Assembly: GCF_900107775.1 (NCBI RefSeq)
Contig: NZ_FNRF01000001.1
Span: 496,001-560,000 of the forward strand
Reading direction: 5' to 3'
Origin: Xylanibacter ruminicola
GTDB taxonomy: Bacteria > Bacteroidota > Bacteroidia > Bacteroidales > Bacteroidaceae
DNA: 64,000 bases
This document shows positions 52,022 through 59,936 of this stretch, piece by piece (position 1 is the first letter of the stretch; every line of letters starts with the position of its first letter). The notes under the pieces are model-generated. The model was not told the origin of the DNA, did not search any database, and saw only the letters and a program-made list of their open reading frames with translations. The translations under genes and the position numbers were made by a program.

Positions 52022-53245
52022 ATGCAAAATGAGGTTCATACAAAAACGAATCGAGTGTATTTCTCACACTTACTCCCCAAAGAATGTCCTATTTTATGGA
52101 GCGAACTTAAATCTCATCTGGATTCAAGAGAAATTGAATATGCTTTCCTAAATTATTCAAAAAACATAAGATGCAGGGATCATATGCCAATACAAACCTC
52201 TGATGACACCATGATTCATTATTGGTATTACCCTGACTATCTTGAAAAGAAATGCTCCAAAAGAATACAAGGTCAGATTCAATATTCCAGAATGTATTAT
52301 GCCTTTCCACATGTAAATCATAAAACATTGAATTTAATATTGGATGGTGGTAATATTATGTTGTGTGGCGATGTAATAGTAATGACAGATAAAGTTATTA
52401 CACGAAATAATAACAATAGCAGAGAACAAATAATCCAAACAATTAACGATGTATTCGAATGTGACATTTTGTTCCTTCCATGTAATGAATCTAATAAGTT
52501 TGGGCATGTCGATAATATGATTCAATATTTGGATAACAATAAAATACTGCTTACAAGCGATGGCGATATATCATCCCCATACTATCAAGAGATAAAGAAA
52601 ACGTTAGAACGAAAATTTGAAGTTATACCACTAAAATTTGATGTGAAGAAGAAGCATAAAAGAGATTGGTCATATATCAATTTCCTACAAGTAGGCAACA
52701 CCGTCTTTATTCCATGTCTCAATATTCCAGAAGACCGCCAGGCAATTACTCAAATACAGCAAGTATTACCAGATAATGTTGAGGTTGTGGGAATACCAGC
52801 ATTGGAAATTGTTAGGAAGGGAGGAGGACTTAGAAGCATCTCATGGAGTGTAGATACGACAAAAATGGGTCCAAAGCCATATCGTATTGAAAGTGATGCT
52901 TTCGTTCATTCACTTGTTGTTGAGATGGGTCTTGATTACAAACTATTCGAACCTTATTTTCATTGGCTTGATAATAATGACGAAATACTGTCATTAGAAG
53001 AGGTCGAAAAACTAGATGACTATCTTGAAGAGACCATGGATATTTGGGATAAGAATGATGATTTGGTTCCACGCCCATCTGCAGAATTCCTGTCATCATT
53101 TACAACTGAAGAAATAAAGAATAGGCTGCTTTGGGATCTGTGTTATCAATTACATGAGGTTATTTACCCACAGCTATTTGAAGCCATTGACTACTTTAAA
53201 TCGCTACACTTCATATCATCAAAAGTGTATAATAAGAAGATATAG
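52022..53245 (+). CDS. Deiminase-family paralog with catalytic Cys replaced by Ser
   Basis: The ATG at 52022 gives 407 residues. A TTG at 52001 is an alternative. It is homologous to the 49048 product: CRDHMPIQTSDD (R52-D53), LDGGN (D108), FGHVDN (H162, D164) and DWSYINFLQVGNT. The nucleophile motif reads GGGLRSISW, with Ser at about residue 272 where Cys is expected. Substrate-binding residues are kept but deimination should be lost. A C-terminal helical extension of about 120 residues is absent from the first paralog. It may bind and sense the guanidino substrate. Confidence 0.8.
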   Translation: MQNEVHTKTNRVYFSHLLPKECPILWSELKSHLDSREIEYAFLNYSKNIRCRDHMPIQTSDDTMIHYWYYPDYLEKKCSKRIQGQIQYSRMYYAFPHVNHKTLNLILDGGNIMLCGDVIVMTDKVITRNNNNSREQIIQTINDVFECDILFLPCNESNKFGHVDNMIQYLDNNKILLTSDGDISSPYYQEIKKTLERKFEVIPLKFDVKKKHKRDWSYINFLQVGNTVFIPCLNIPEDRQAITQIQQVLPDNVEVVGIPALEIVRKGGGLRSISWSVDTTKMGPKPYRIESDAFVHSLVVEMGLDYKLFEPYFHWLDNNDEILSLEEVEKLDDYLEETMDIWDKNDDLVPRPSAEFLSSFTTEEIKNRLLWDLCYQLHEVIYPQLFEAIDYFKSLHFISSKVYNKKI

Positions 53246-53307
53246 TACCAATATGCAGATAGAATCTTCCTTCTAATTAAAAATTGTTGTTTTTGAAGGT
53301 GATATTA

Positions 53308-53337
53308 TTGCGGTTTCATAAAATATTAATAAATTTG
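53308..53337 (+). promoter_or_regulatory. Promoter of the tandem-repeat protein gene
   Basis: TTG (53308-53310), a 19-bp spacer and TAAATTTG (53330-53337) lie directly before the ATG at 53342. The transcript would be nearly leaderless. Confidence 0.6.
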
Positions 53338-53341
53338 CAAC

Positions 53342-53755
53342 ATGAAGTACAATTTGATTATTACATTATTGATGTTTTTGTTTGTGGCAAGTCCTGGATA
53401 TTCCCAGTCTTTCCGCGATAATAACAACATGCTGCTTGGCAAAGTAGAGTCTGACGGAACAGTTCGCAATGCCAATAACATGCGCCTTGGCAAAATATTT
53501 GATGATGGCACCATCAGGGATAATAACAACATGCGTTTGGGTACTATTGAGAAGGACGGCACAATCAGGGATAGAAACAACATGCGACTGGGCACAGTCA
53601 GTTCTGATGGAATAGTACGCGACAACAACAATATGCGTCTTGGGACTATCAGCTCTGATGGCACCATACGCGACAATAACAATATGCGGATAGGAACTGC
53701 CAGTGGAATCAATTCTAGATATGCTGCTGTCTTATTCTTTTTCAACCTTTTATAA
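53342..53755 (+). CDS. Exported protein with 17-residue tandem repeats
   Basis: The 137-residue protein has a signal peptide (LIITLLMFLFVASPGYSQ). About five and a half copies of a 17-residue repeat with consensus DGTIRDNNNMRLGTISS follow. The DNA also repeats every 51 bp. A hydrophobic end (AAVLFFFNLL) closes it. The repeats should form a regular beta structure, possibly a small solenoid. The gene has its own promoter. The function is unknown. Confidence 0.75.
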   Translation: MKYNLIITLLMFLFVASPGYSQSFRDNNNMLLGKVESDGTVRNANNMRLGKIFDDGTIRDNNNMRLGTIEKDGTIRDRNNMRLGTVSSDGIVRDNNNMRLGTISSDGTIRDNNNMRIGTASGINSRYAAVLFFFNLL

Positions 53756-53771
53756 TGTAGTATTTAGAATT

Positions 53772-54527
53772 ATGGAAGCAACTATAGATTATCAAACAAA
53801 GGATTTGCAGAGCTTATTGAAATGCTTAAATTCAAATTCGACACAAACTGAAATCAAGGAAGTGTTTAGTGTAATTGCAAATAAGCTCTTTCGTAACTAT
53901 CATATTGTAAAAGGAGGAAATACTTATGATTTTTTAGAAATTGAGTTCTATTTTTATTCACCCAATCACAGAGACCTGATTACATATCCGCGTAATAGTA
54001 GAAAGCCTGGTATGTGGTTCTTCCATATGAGTGGAGTCGATATTACATTTGGCTCAGATGAAAAAGAAGGCGATCACCAATTAATGTATGGTGGAATATT
54101 AGTCCGTAGTATAGTTAAGACACAAGGCGGTGGTTCTACGTTGTCTAAATACATATGTGGACCTATGAAATGTGTTGATGAACTGTTTGATTATATTTAT
54201 GCCTTTGATGGCGATATAAGCAGAGCAGATATTCCATATATAGAAGAGAAAGAAGAAAAAGAAATAATATCTATTGGTTCTTGTTCCAGATATATTCCTT
54301 TGTTATTTGAAAAAGATAGATCTCAAAAGATGCACTCTAAATTTGAAGAGTTGAAAAAAAGAAGAATTACAAAAGATTGGAAAAATGTTCCTGAACTTAT
54401 AAAAGATTGGAAAAGTCACGAATACACCGAAAAGAATTTTGAGGATTATTTAGAACGATCATATAGATTCTATCGTAATGACTGTGACGAATGGATGATA
54501 GGGTATAATGCAAAACCAAAGAATTAA
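53772..54527 (+). CDS. Unknown cytoplasmic protein
   Basis: The start at 53772 (MEATIDYQTKDLQSLLKCL) gives 251 residues. A longer frame to 53703 would overlap the repeat protein. The conserved-looking core is FLEIEFYFYSPNHRD, PGMWFFHMSGVDITFG and YGGILVRSI, followed by YICGPMKCVDELFDY. This pattern resembles a widespread family of unknown function. A DNA-glycosylase-like relationship is conceivable, but I cannot support it from sequence alone. Confidence 0.6.
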   Translation: MEATIDYQTKDLQSLLKCLNSNSTQTEIKEVFSVIANKLFRNYHIVKGGNTYDFLEIEFYFYSPNHRDLITYPRNSRKPGMWFFHMSGVDITFGSDEKEGDHQLMYGGILVRSIVKTQGGGSTLSKYICGPMKCVDELFDYIYAFDGDISRADIPYIEEKEEKEIISIGSCSRYIPLLFEKDRSQKMHSKFEELKKRRITKDWKNVPELIKDWKSHEYTEKNFEDYLERSYRFYRNDCDEWMIGYNAKPKN

Positions 54528-54539
54528 ATTTTATAGATT

Positions 54540-55073
54540 ATGAGAATTATTAGATTGTTTGGGCTGTTGTTCGCATGTGTATTGTTGGCGTCATGTCAAC
54601 AGAATATTTCTGGTACATATAAGGCGATAAATCCATCTGATCAACTAGAAAAGGAATTAATTATAATTGATTGGGATGGAGATAGATATTTCGAAAGGGC
54701 TATGATAGGACACGCTAACGAGTTATATACCGATGAGTCTCAAAGACCTAATCGACATGCTCGAATAGAGTATGACTATAAGGTTTTTGTAAAAGGGGAA
54801 CTTGAAAGACAGGGCAAAAAGTATATTGCTAAAAATTTAAAGGCAGGAATAGAGATAGACGAAGATCAATTAACAATCAAATCTGTTTACCTTGAGCCAT
54901 TGCCGAAAATTACAAAAAAAGAGTTGATAGAGTATATCAAGAATGCTTTCGACGATAGTTTAAAGGGAAAATACGAGGACGATGCAACTATTCAGTTTAT
55001 CATAGAAGGAAACAAACTGATACCTGTTGGAGGTAATGAGGTAAACGATTACTTTATCAAACTCATAGAATAA
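54540..55073 (+). CDS. Lipoprotein of unknown function
   Basis: The 177-residue protein has a signal peptide with lipobox (LLASCQQ, Cys at about residue 19) and a body with no recognisable domain. It follows the preceding gene by 12 bp and is closed by an intrinsic terminator, making it the last gene of the plus-strand cargo. Confidence 0.65.
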   Translation: MRIIRLFGLLFACVLLASCQQNISGTYKAINPSDQLEKELIIIDWDGDRYFERAMIGHANELYTDESQRPNRHARIEYDYKVFVKGELERQGKKYIAKNLKAGIEIDEDQLTIKSVYLEPLPKITKKELIEYIKNAFDDSLKGKYEDDATIQFIIEGNKLIPVGGNEVNDYFIKLIE

Positions 55074-55101
55074 AGCACAAAGGTGTAGTAACAATTTTGT
55101 A

Positions 55102-55140
55102 GCCCCGACCTGCACATTTGCATGCAAGCCGGGGCCTTTT
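55102..55140 (+). terminator. Intrinsic terminator after the lipoprotein gene
   Basis: GCCCCG (55102-55107) pairs with CGGGGC (55130-55135), extended by CTGCA/TGCAAG with mismatches, and is followed by CTTTT. It separates the plus-strand cargo from the convergent gene at 55162. Confidence 0.7.
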
Positions 55141-55161
55141 GGATTATATATGGAATGGCAA

Positions 55162-55551
55162 CTATGCCACGAAGTGCTTGATGTTGCGAGCTGAAGTCTT
55201 ATTGGCATCGTAGCTGACTGTCAACTCACGAGTGCGGGGATTCCAGTTGGTGTCCATCACGCCCTTCATGTTCTCGACTTTTGCTACAACCTTCTTGTGA
55301 GAGTCATGACGGCTCACCTTGATGGTGGTGGTCTTTACGTCAGGACGATAGGCGTGGGTTTTGTGGGTATCGAAGTGACTCGTTTTTTTATCAACTTTGT
55401 CGAAGTGCGACCCCTTCTTGTCGTTATTCACTACCACAACCTTGTCGTTCTTACCATGGTTGTTGGGCTTCTTATTACCTGCCATTGCTGGCATTGCGAA
55501 TGTGATTGCCATCATCATCAGGGCTGCGATCACTTTATTCATCTTCTTCAT
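55162..55551 (-). CDS. Exported His/Lys-rich protein with HMA-like C-terminal domain
   Basis: The 129-residue protein has a signal peptide (VIAALMMMAITFAMPAMAG) and a His/Lys/Asp-rich middle. The 60-residue C-terminal domain (TTTIKVSRHDSHKKVVAKVENMKGVMDTNW to TSARNIKHFVA) has the beta-alpha-beta pattern of heavy-metal-associated domains but lacks the CxxC metal site. A periplasmic metal or protein binder is possible. Confidence 0.65.
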   Translation of the reverse strand: MKKMNKVIAALMMMAITFAMPAMAGNKKPNNHGKNDKVVVVNNDKKGSHFDKVDKKTSHFDTHKTHAYRPDVKTTTIKVSRHDSHKKVVAKVENMKGVMDTNWNPRTRELTVSYDANKTSARNIKHFVA

Positions 55552-55762
55552 AATCTTCTTCTTTTAAATTGTTCAACTTTCGTTCTGTGTTCAGACTCCG
55601 ATGTTCTGAATCACATTGCAAAAGTACGCTGATTTAGTGAGGTTTCAAAAGGATTATTCCTATTTGCAAGGGTACGAAACCCTAAAGATGGGTGGGGGAA
55701 TCCCCTGATACCTATTGTTGTGCCTTTGCTGCTGTGGCCGTCCGTAGCCATTATTTTTCAGC
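55552..55762. other. Intergenic, nothing clear
   Basis: This stretch precedes repeat element C. It holds the upstream region of the 55162 gene and a short GC-rich patch near 55690-55745. I see no gene and no clear terminator. Confidence 0.4.
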
Positions 55763-55996
55763 GATGCAAAGGTAAATCGCAGCTGTCGAATGACCTCGGT
55801 ATTCGGTACGGATTAAGCAAAATCTTCCTTTCCCTTCTGGCAAGAGTATTTGGCTGAATCCGTACCACAGCTTCCGATTGTCTATCGCCATCGGCAACCT
55901 TTTGCTGGCATCGTGAAAAGTAAAGTCCCGAACGGCAAGGAGCAAAAAGCTCCAAACCAAGAGGGAAAAAGTTAAACCTCAAAAAAAGTTAGAGTT
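55763..55996 (+). promoter_or_regulatory. Repeated promoter/leader element, copy C
   Basis: Third copy of the element at 32885. CGATGCAAAGGTAA near the start, the inverted ACCTTTTGCTGGCATCG arm, the hairpin GGAGCAAAAAGCTCC and the leader CCAAACCAAGAGGGAAAAAG lie just before the ssb ATG at 55997. All three copies point into ICE accessory genes. Confidence 0.65.
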
Positions 55997-56407
55997 ATGA
56001 TTTATTCAAATTTTACAGGTAGAGTTGCAAAGAAGGCAAAGGTGATTGATGGTGTGAATGGCCAGTTCCTTTCAATGGATATGGCAGTGAACGACTATTC
56101 CAAGGGTGAGGAAACGACGCAGTGGGTACGAGTACAGAGCAGCGACCTGGCACATCTGAAGCTGGTAGAGTATTTTACCAAGGGACGCATCCTGACCATT
56201 CAGGGCAACGTGAAGATAGACCAATGGGAGGGCAAGGACGGTACACCTCACGCACAGCTGAGAGTTCATGCCAAGTACATCGACTTCCTGAACATCGGCA
56301 AGAAGCAGGAGGGAGCCAGCATAGCCGCCAATGCCGCAACGGACAGCAACGTTCCCGATGTACCCACAGACACCCCGAAGGAGAAGAAGGACGACCTGCC
56401 TTTCTAA
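55997..56407 (+). CDS. ssb: Single-stranded DNA-binding protein
   Basis: The 136-residue protein has an OB fold (NFTGRVAKKAKVIDGVNGQ, WVRVQSSDLAHLKLVEYFTKG, ILTIQGNVKIDQWEGKDG). A short linker and an acidic tip ending DDLPF bind SSB partners. It would coat the single strand during transfer. It is preceded by repeat element C and followed by a TTCG-loop hairpin. This tail is the reference for the LPF tails in the 50333 and 51059 products. Confidence 0.92.
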   Translation: MIYSNFTGRVAKKAKVIDGVNGQFLSMDMAVNDYSKGEETTQWVRVQSSDLAHLKLVEYFTKGRILTIQGNVKIDQWEGKDGTPHAQLRVHAKYIDFLNIGKKQEGASIAANAATDSNVPDVPTDTPKEKKDDLPF

Positions 56408-56428
56408 TCCCCTTCGGGGGATTTATTT
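56406..56428 (+). terminator. Hairpin terminator after ssb
   Basis: AATCCCC and GGGGATT pair around a TTCG tetraloop, followed by TATTT. It overlaps the end of ssb and may only attenuate transcription into the next gene. Confidence 0.55.
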
Positions 56429-56465
56429 CAAAACGCTGTGTAACCCCTTAGAAGAAAGCTACCAC

Positions 56466-56756
56466 ATGAAACAAGTATTTGTAGTATACGAGACTGATGC
56501 CTGGCACACTATCGCCAACCGCGACTGCAAGGGCATCTACACCAGCAAGCGGTCTGCCATCAATGCCATCGTCAAGAACCATGAGATAGATATTGAAGAG
56601 ATTTTTGAGGATGATAGGCTGGAAAGAGCATCAAGACGTGTGCTTGAAGCCGAGGCAAAACGAATTATCAGAAAAGAACTGGAAATGAACTATCAGACAC
56701 AGGGCTATTCCACGAACTATGACATTGAAGTCTGGAATGTCAACGATTGGGGTTAG
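56466..56756 (+). CDS. Small protein of unknown function downstream of ssb
   Basis: The start at 56466 (MKQVFVVYETDAWHTIANRD) gives 96 residues. An earlier frame from 56331 overlaps ssb and is rejected. It has an alpha/beta start followed by a charged helix. I do not recognise the family. Similar short genes follow ssb in Bacteroidales elements. Confidence 0.6.
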   Translation: MKQVFVVYETDAWHTIANRDCKGIYTSKRSAINAIVKNHEIDIEEIFEDDRLERASRRVLEAEAKRIIRKELEMNYQTQGYSTNYDIEVWNVNDWG

Positions 56757-56769
56757 CACTGGCCCCATT

Positions 56770-56835
56770 TGTTGACAGGTGTTGACAAATAAAGCGGTTG
56801 ACAGTTGAAAACGCCTTGGGTTCTCAACTGTCAAC
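56770..56835. repeat. Direct repeats and long inverted repeat between convergent genes
   Basis: GTTGACA occurs three times (56771, 56781, 56797), the first two within TGTTGACA. The third begins a perfect 12-bp inverted repeat, GTTGACAGTTGA (56797-56808) and TCAACTGTCAAC (56824-56835), with a 15-nt loop. No T-run follows either arm, so it is an atypical terminator or a protein-binding site. Confidence 0.5.
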
Positions 56836-56870
56836 TCCTTGGATAATGTGCATTCTGAATGTCTGGAGAA

Positions 56871-57167
56871 TTACTTTTTTGTCTTCGTACTCTTAATTTC
56901 CTTGATGTAATCTTCAAGGAATCCAATGTGCCCTTGCAAATAATCAATCAAGTTCTTGTCCCGCTCTATGATTTCCTTTTGGTTTGCTATCGTGTTATCC
57001 TCGATGATACCACGATTGTAAAGTCCGGCATGATAGACTGCCAACATCGTCAAGCCCACCAGGAGGGTGAAAACGGCACTGTCATAGAAACCGATGCAGT
57101 AGAACGCACAACCTACTATCATTGTGAACACTGCCAGGAATGCGATACTCTTAAAATCCTTCTTCAT
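56871..57167 (-). CDS. Small two-helix membrane protein with coiled-coil tail
   Basis: The 98-residue protein has two adjacent membrane segments (IAFLAVFTMIVGCAFYCIGF and AVFTLLVGLTMLAVYHAGLY). A cytoplasmic coiled coil (NQKEIIERDKNLIDYLQGHIGFLEDYIKEI) ends Lys-rich. It follows the DUF3853 gene by 4 bp. The function is unknown. Confidence 0.65.
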   Translation of the reverse strand: MKKDFKSIAFLAVFTMIVGCAFYCIGFYDSAVFTLLVGLTMLAVYHAGLYNRGIIEDNTIANQKEIIERDKNLIDYLQGHIGFLEDYIKEIKSTKTKK

Positions 57168-57171
57168 AATA

Positions 57172-57507
57172 TCATGCTACATTAAAGTTGTTCTTATGTT
57201 TGCTGGCCAGTTCAAGAGCCTTGTCAGCGTTGACTACAATCTTTCGGCCTACCTGAGTGATAGCGTCATTGATAATGCCACTCTTCTTGATGCGACTGGC
57301 TGTTGGTATGCTGCAGCCGAATATCTGGGCGATACCTGCTATGCCATAGACGTTATGCTCCTCCTGTTTGGGCTGAGTCAGCAGCATCTGTGCCTGCTGG
57401 TTTGATGTAATACTTGTAATGAGGAATGCAAGTTCCTCGCCGTCCATCTTGCAGATGGGAGTCTTCAGCAGCTCTGCAAGCTTCAATGAATCATTTGTTG
57501 TTGTCAT
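57172..57507 (-). CDS. DUF3853 family HTH protein
   Basis: The 111-residue protein has NVYGIAGIAQIFGCSIPTASRIKKSGIINDAI, a MerR/excisionase-like helix-turn-helix typical of DUF3853. It belongs to a group of small DNA-binding proteins common in Bacteroidales ICEs and may act in excision or regulation. A -7 box TATCTTTG lies upstream (57579-57572, minus strand). Confidence 0.8.
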   Translation of the reverse strand: MTTTNDSLKLAELLKTPICKMDGEELAFLITSITSNQQAQMLLTQPKQEEHNVYGIAGIAQIFGCSIPTASRIKKSGIINDAITQVGRKIVVNADKALELASKHKNNFNVA

Positions 57508-57597
57508 GTCTTTGATATTTTAATTGTTATTATCCTGATTCTTGCGATTGGCTGTTTTCCGAATCGCGGTGCAAAGATAGACAATGTTCATCAAACA

Positions 57598-57636
57598 AAT
57601 GGTCGGTTGAAATACTCCTTAATTCAACCGACCATT
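57598..57636. terminator. Bidirectional terminator-like hairpin
   Basis: AATGGTCGGTTGAA (57598-57611) and its exact complement TTCAACCGACCATT (57623-57636) form a strong 14-bp stem. Short A/T-rich tracts lie on both sides. It lies downstream of the toxin-antitoxin pair. Confidence 0.65.
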
Positions 57637-57662
57637 ATTTAAGCTCTGTTAGCCGTCGAGCC

Positions 57663-57974
57663 TTATGCCTCCATCGCTGCTGCCTGGAATACCTCTATGC
57701 CAAGACCCTCTTCAATCTCAGAGATTGTCTTGAACGAGAAGTTGACCTTGCCGGAAAGGATCTTGCTCACATACTGAGGACTGACTCCCAGTTTCTCGGC
57801 AACATCGTTACGGGAAAGCCCGTTGTCCTGCATATAGTCCATGATGGCATAGGCTACACGACGGGATCTTCTCAGCCATGAGGCATTCTCCTGCCTCCAC
57901 TTGGCATCGTCAACGAACGTGGAACGCTCACCTGACTGGTTCGCCTCCAAAAACTGTACTGCTTTTGACTTCAT
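57663..57974 (-). CDS. HigA-like XRE antitoxin
   Basis: The 103-residue protein has a C-terminal HTH (GLSRNDVAEKLGVSPQYVSKILSGKVNFSFKTI) as in HigA-type antitoxins. Its start overlaps the toxin stop by 4 bp. The toxin-first order is the HigBA arrangement. Confidence 0.82.
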   Translation of the reverse strand: MKSKAVQFLEANQSGERSTFVDDAKWRQENASWLRRSRRVAYAIMDYMQDNGLSRNDVAEKLGVSPQYVSKILSGKVNFSFKTISEIEEGLGIEVFQAAAMEA

Positions 57975-58528
57975 ATATTATCCTCCTCTATCATTGAAAT
58001 GAAACTGTCTGAATCGAATACACCATTGCTGGCAAGAAACTGTCGGCACTGATTGAGCTTGTCAAGTTCCGCTTGGGTATGACTACGTTCCTGCATCGTT
58101 CTTGTGAGCTTGATGGCTCCACCTGTTATGACGAACACATTCTTTTCAAGTCGGATGGCATAGACACGAAGCCAGCTTGCGTGTCCTGTGCGGTTCCAGT
58201 TCCTGGCCTTTTCCCTCGCCAACTCCCGAATGGTCATGTCAGCAGAACTTAGCGGAATGAAGAGTTCATCAAGATTCTCCGTGTAGGGTATCTCCAGAAT
58301 CAGCCTCTCCAACTGCTCTGCATCATCAATCGTGTCCTCAACGGCCTCGCTGATTCTCTCTATATGGAAGAACTCCTGAAGGTCATTCTGGTTTTCAAGA
58401 AAGAAATCCCACAAGTATTCGGCATCGTTCCACTTCTGGAATAGTGCTGCCAACTCGTTATTGGGCTTGTTCATGTCTCTCACTGCCCAAAGATGGTCTT
58501 TGCCTTCTATGATACGTTCAAATTTCAT
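57971..58528 (-). CDS. RelE/HigB-superfamily toxin
   Basis: The ATG at 58528 (MKFERIIEGKDHLWAVRDMN) gives 185 residues. A TTG further upstream would precede the -7 box TAAATTTG (58544-58537, minus strand). The C-terminal part (ASWLRVYAIRLEKNVFVITGGAIKLTRTMQERSHT) has the RelE-like core seen in HigB-type toxins: W.R...I.. .. VI.GG.IKLT. It probably cleaves mRNA on the ribosome. The N-terminal 60-residue extension is unusual for small RelE proteins. Confidence 0.78.
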   Translation of the reverse strand: MKFERIIEGKDHLWAVRDMNKPNNELAALFQKWNDAEYLWDFFLENQNDLQEFFHIERISEAVEDTIDDAEQLERLILEIPYTENLDELFIPLSSADMTIRELAREKARNWNRTGHASWLRVYAIRLEKNVFVITGGAIKLTRTMQERSHTQAELDKLNQCRQFLASNGVFDSDSFISMIEEDNI

Positions 58529-58592
58529 ATGCGCTGCAAATTTAATGATTATTTTTGAAATGTGCAACTTTTAAGTTGCGTTTTTTACTGTT

Positions 58593-59810
58593 TTATATGT
58601 CTTTTTTGTCAAATTCTGCTTGCCAATGGTCGATAATTGATTTCGCTTGCTGCCATTTCTTTCCCTTCGAGTCCAACAGTTTCGGGTCTGCCATCAGCTC
58701 ATGGAAACGTTTCTGTGGCACATCAGGACCACCAAGCGGTTTAGGTGACAATGACTGTACGGCCCGATGGAAGGTGATGTAGCTGCAGGACTGTATCTTT
58801 CCTGACTGGTGAAGGGCATATAGCAGATAGGCGAGGCGAGACGCTTGAGGGTTCTCGCGAAGATAGTCCAGAATCCTTGACTTTACGGCTTCCGTATCAC
58901 CTATCAGCAGTTCGTCGAGTGTCCGGCTGTCCTTTTGCTGGCCACCATGCGTATGACTGTCACGCAAGGCCAGATGAATCTCTTTCCAAAGGTCATCATT
59001 GGAAGTCTTGTTGGCAAGTGCTTCCCAGCTTTCCTTCGTCTCGCTTCTATTAGTGAGGCTATGACTAACGAAACTTCGGATGCACAAACGGAACATTTCA
59101 GAGGTGAAGCTGGAACTATGATTCCCTACCATCTGGTGGCTGAACAAATCGGCCATCTGGCTCAGTCCGTGGTCGAATGTTACGAAGAAATAGATGCAGT
59201 AAGCAAGGGCATCGCTATCTATAATAGTTCTTTTGTAGAGCCTGTCAAGGTACTCTGGCACGAAAAGCAGTGAATACACATACACTGTCTTAGCCACCAG
59301 TAGCCCTATGCCTTGTAGTGCTTCCTGCTCCTCTACCGTTAGCTGGCCATTAAGCCTGTCGGCTATCAGATTGGTGCAAAGATCATTGAGGATGCATTTC
59401 ATTGACAGGGGCATAGCCAAGACGCTCTGCTCGAAGTCATCCGTTCTAATGATAGTACAATCCTGTTTCATTGAATCAGTCTGTTCTATCCGGCCTGTGG
59501 CGAAGTTCATGCTGATGAGGGCATGATTGAAGATACACTCTGCCGCCAATTGATCATATCTGGAGAATGCAGCCTGGTCATTCTTCACGGAGTCAGGATC
59601 CCCTATATATTTAAATATGTACGCGTAAAAGGAACGGGCATCCTGTGGCATACAATCATTAAGCAACGTCATCATCCGCTCCATTAACGACAGGTCACCT
59701 TTGTCAATGGCTGCAATTTGCCGTTTGAAGTCATCGTATTCTTCCTTATGTTTTACTTTCCATTCCCTAACGGCCTTGTTTGCCGCTATTCTGTTATCCT
59801 TTTCTGTCAT
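58593..59810 (-). CDS. Unknown ICE protein (DUF6043-like)
   Basis: The 405-residue largely helical protein has no signal peptide and no catalytic motif I can see. The second half includes RILDYLRENPQASRLAYLLYAL followed by YITFHRAVQSLSP, which looks like a winged-helix region. It lies between the toxin-antitoxin pair and the integrase, where Bacteroidales ICEs often carry a conserved unknown gene. Confidence 0.6.
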   Translation of the reverse strand: MTEKDNRIAANKAVREWKVKHKEEYDDFKRQIAAIDKGDLSLMERMMTLLNDCMPQDARSFYAYIFKYIGDPDSVKNDQAAFSRYDQLAAECIFNHALISMNFATGRIEQTDSMKQDCTIIRTDDFEQSVLAMPLSMKCILNDLCTNLIADRLNGQLTVEEQEALQGIGLLVAKTVYVYSLLFVPEYLDRLYKRTIIDSDALAYCIYFFVTFDHGLSQMADLFSHQMVGNHSSSFTSEMFRLCIRSFVSHSLTNRSETKESWEALANKTSNDDLWKEIHLALRDSHTHGGQQKDSRTLDELLIGDTEAVKSRILDYLRENPQASRLAYLLYALHQSGKIQSCSYITFHRAVQSLSPKPLGGPDVPQKRFHELMADPKLLDSKGKKWQQAKSIIDHWQAEFDKKDI

Positions 59811-59936
59811 CTTATAAGTGTTAAATCTAAATAAGGGTAATCATTCTAAAAATACCCTCAAAACGTCATTATTACAATTTTATCACCATTTTGACTATGT
59901 GAGGAACAACCCAAAAATCGATGTTTTTTACTATTC

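Noticed and set aside
53397..53700. CRISPR-like periodicity
   Set aside because: The 51-bp periodicity is within a coding gene and encodes regular protein repeats. No CRISPR array or cas gene was seen in the window.
53772..54527. DNA-3-methyladenine glycosylase-like identity
   Set aside because: Only a vague pattern similarity is visible and no catalytic residues could be named, so the gene is left as unknown.
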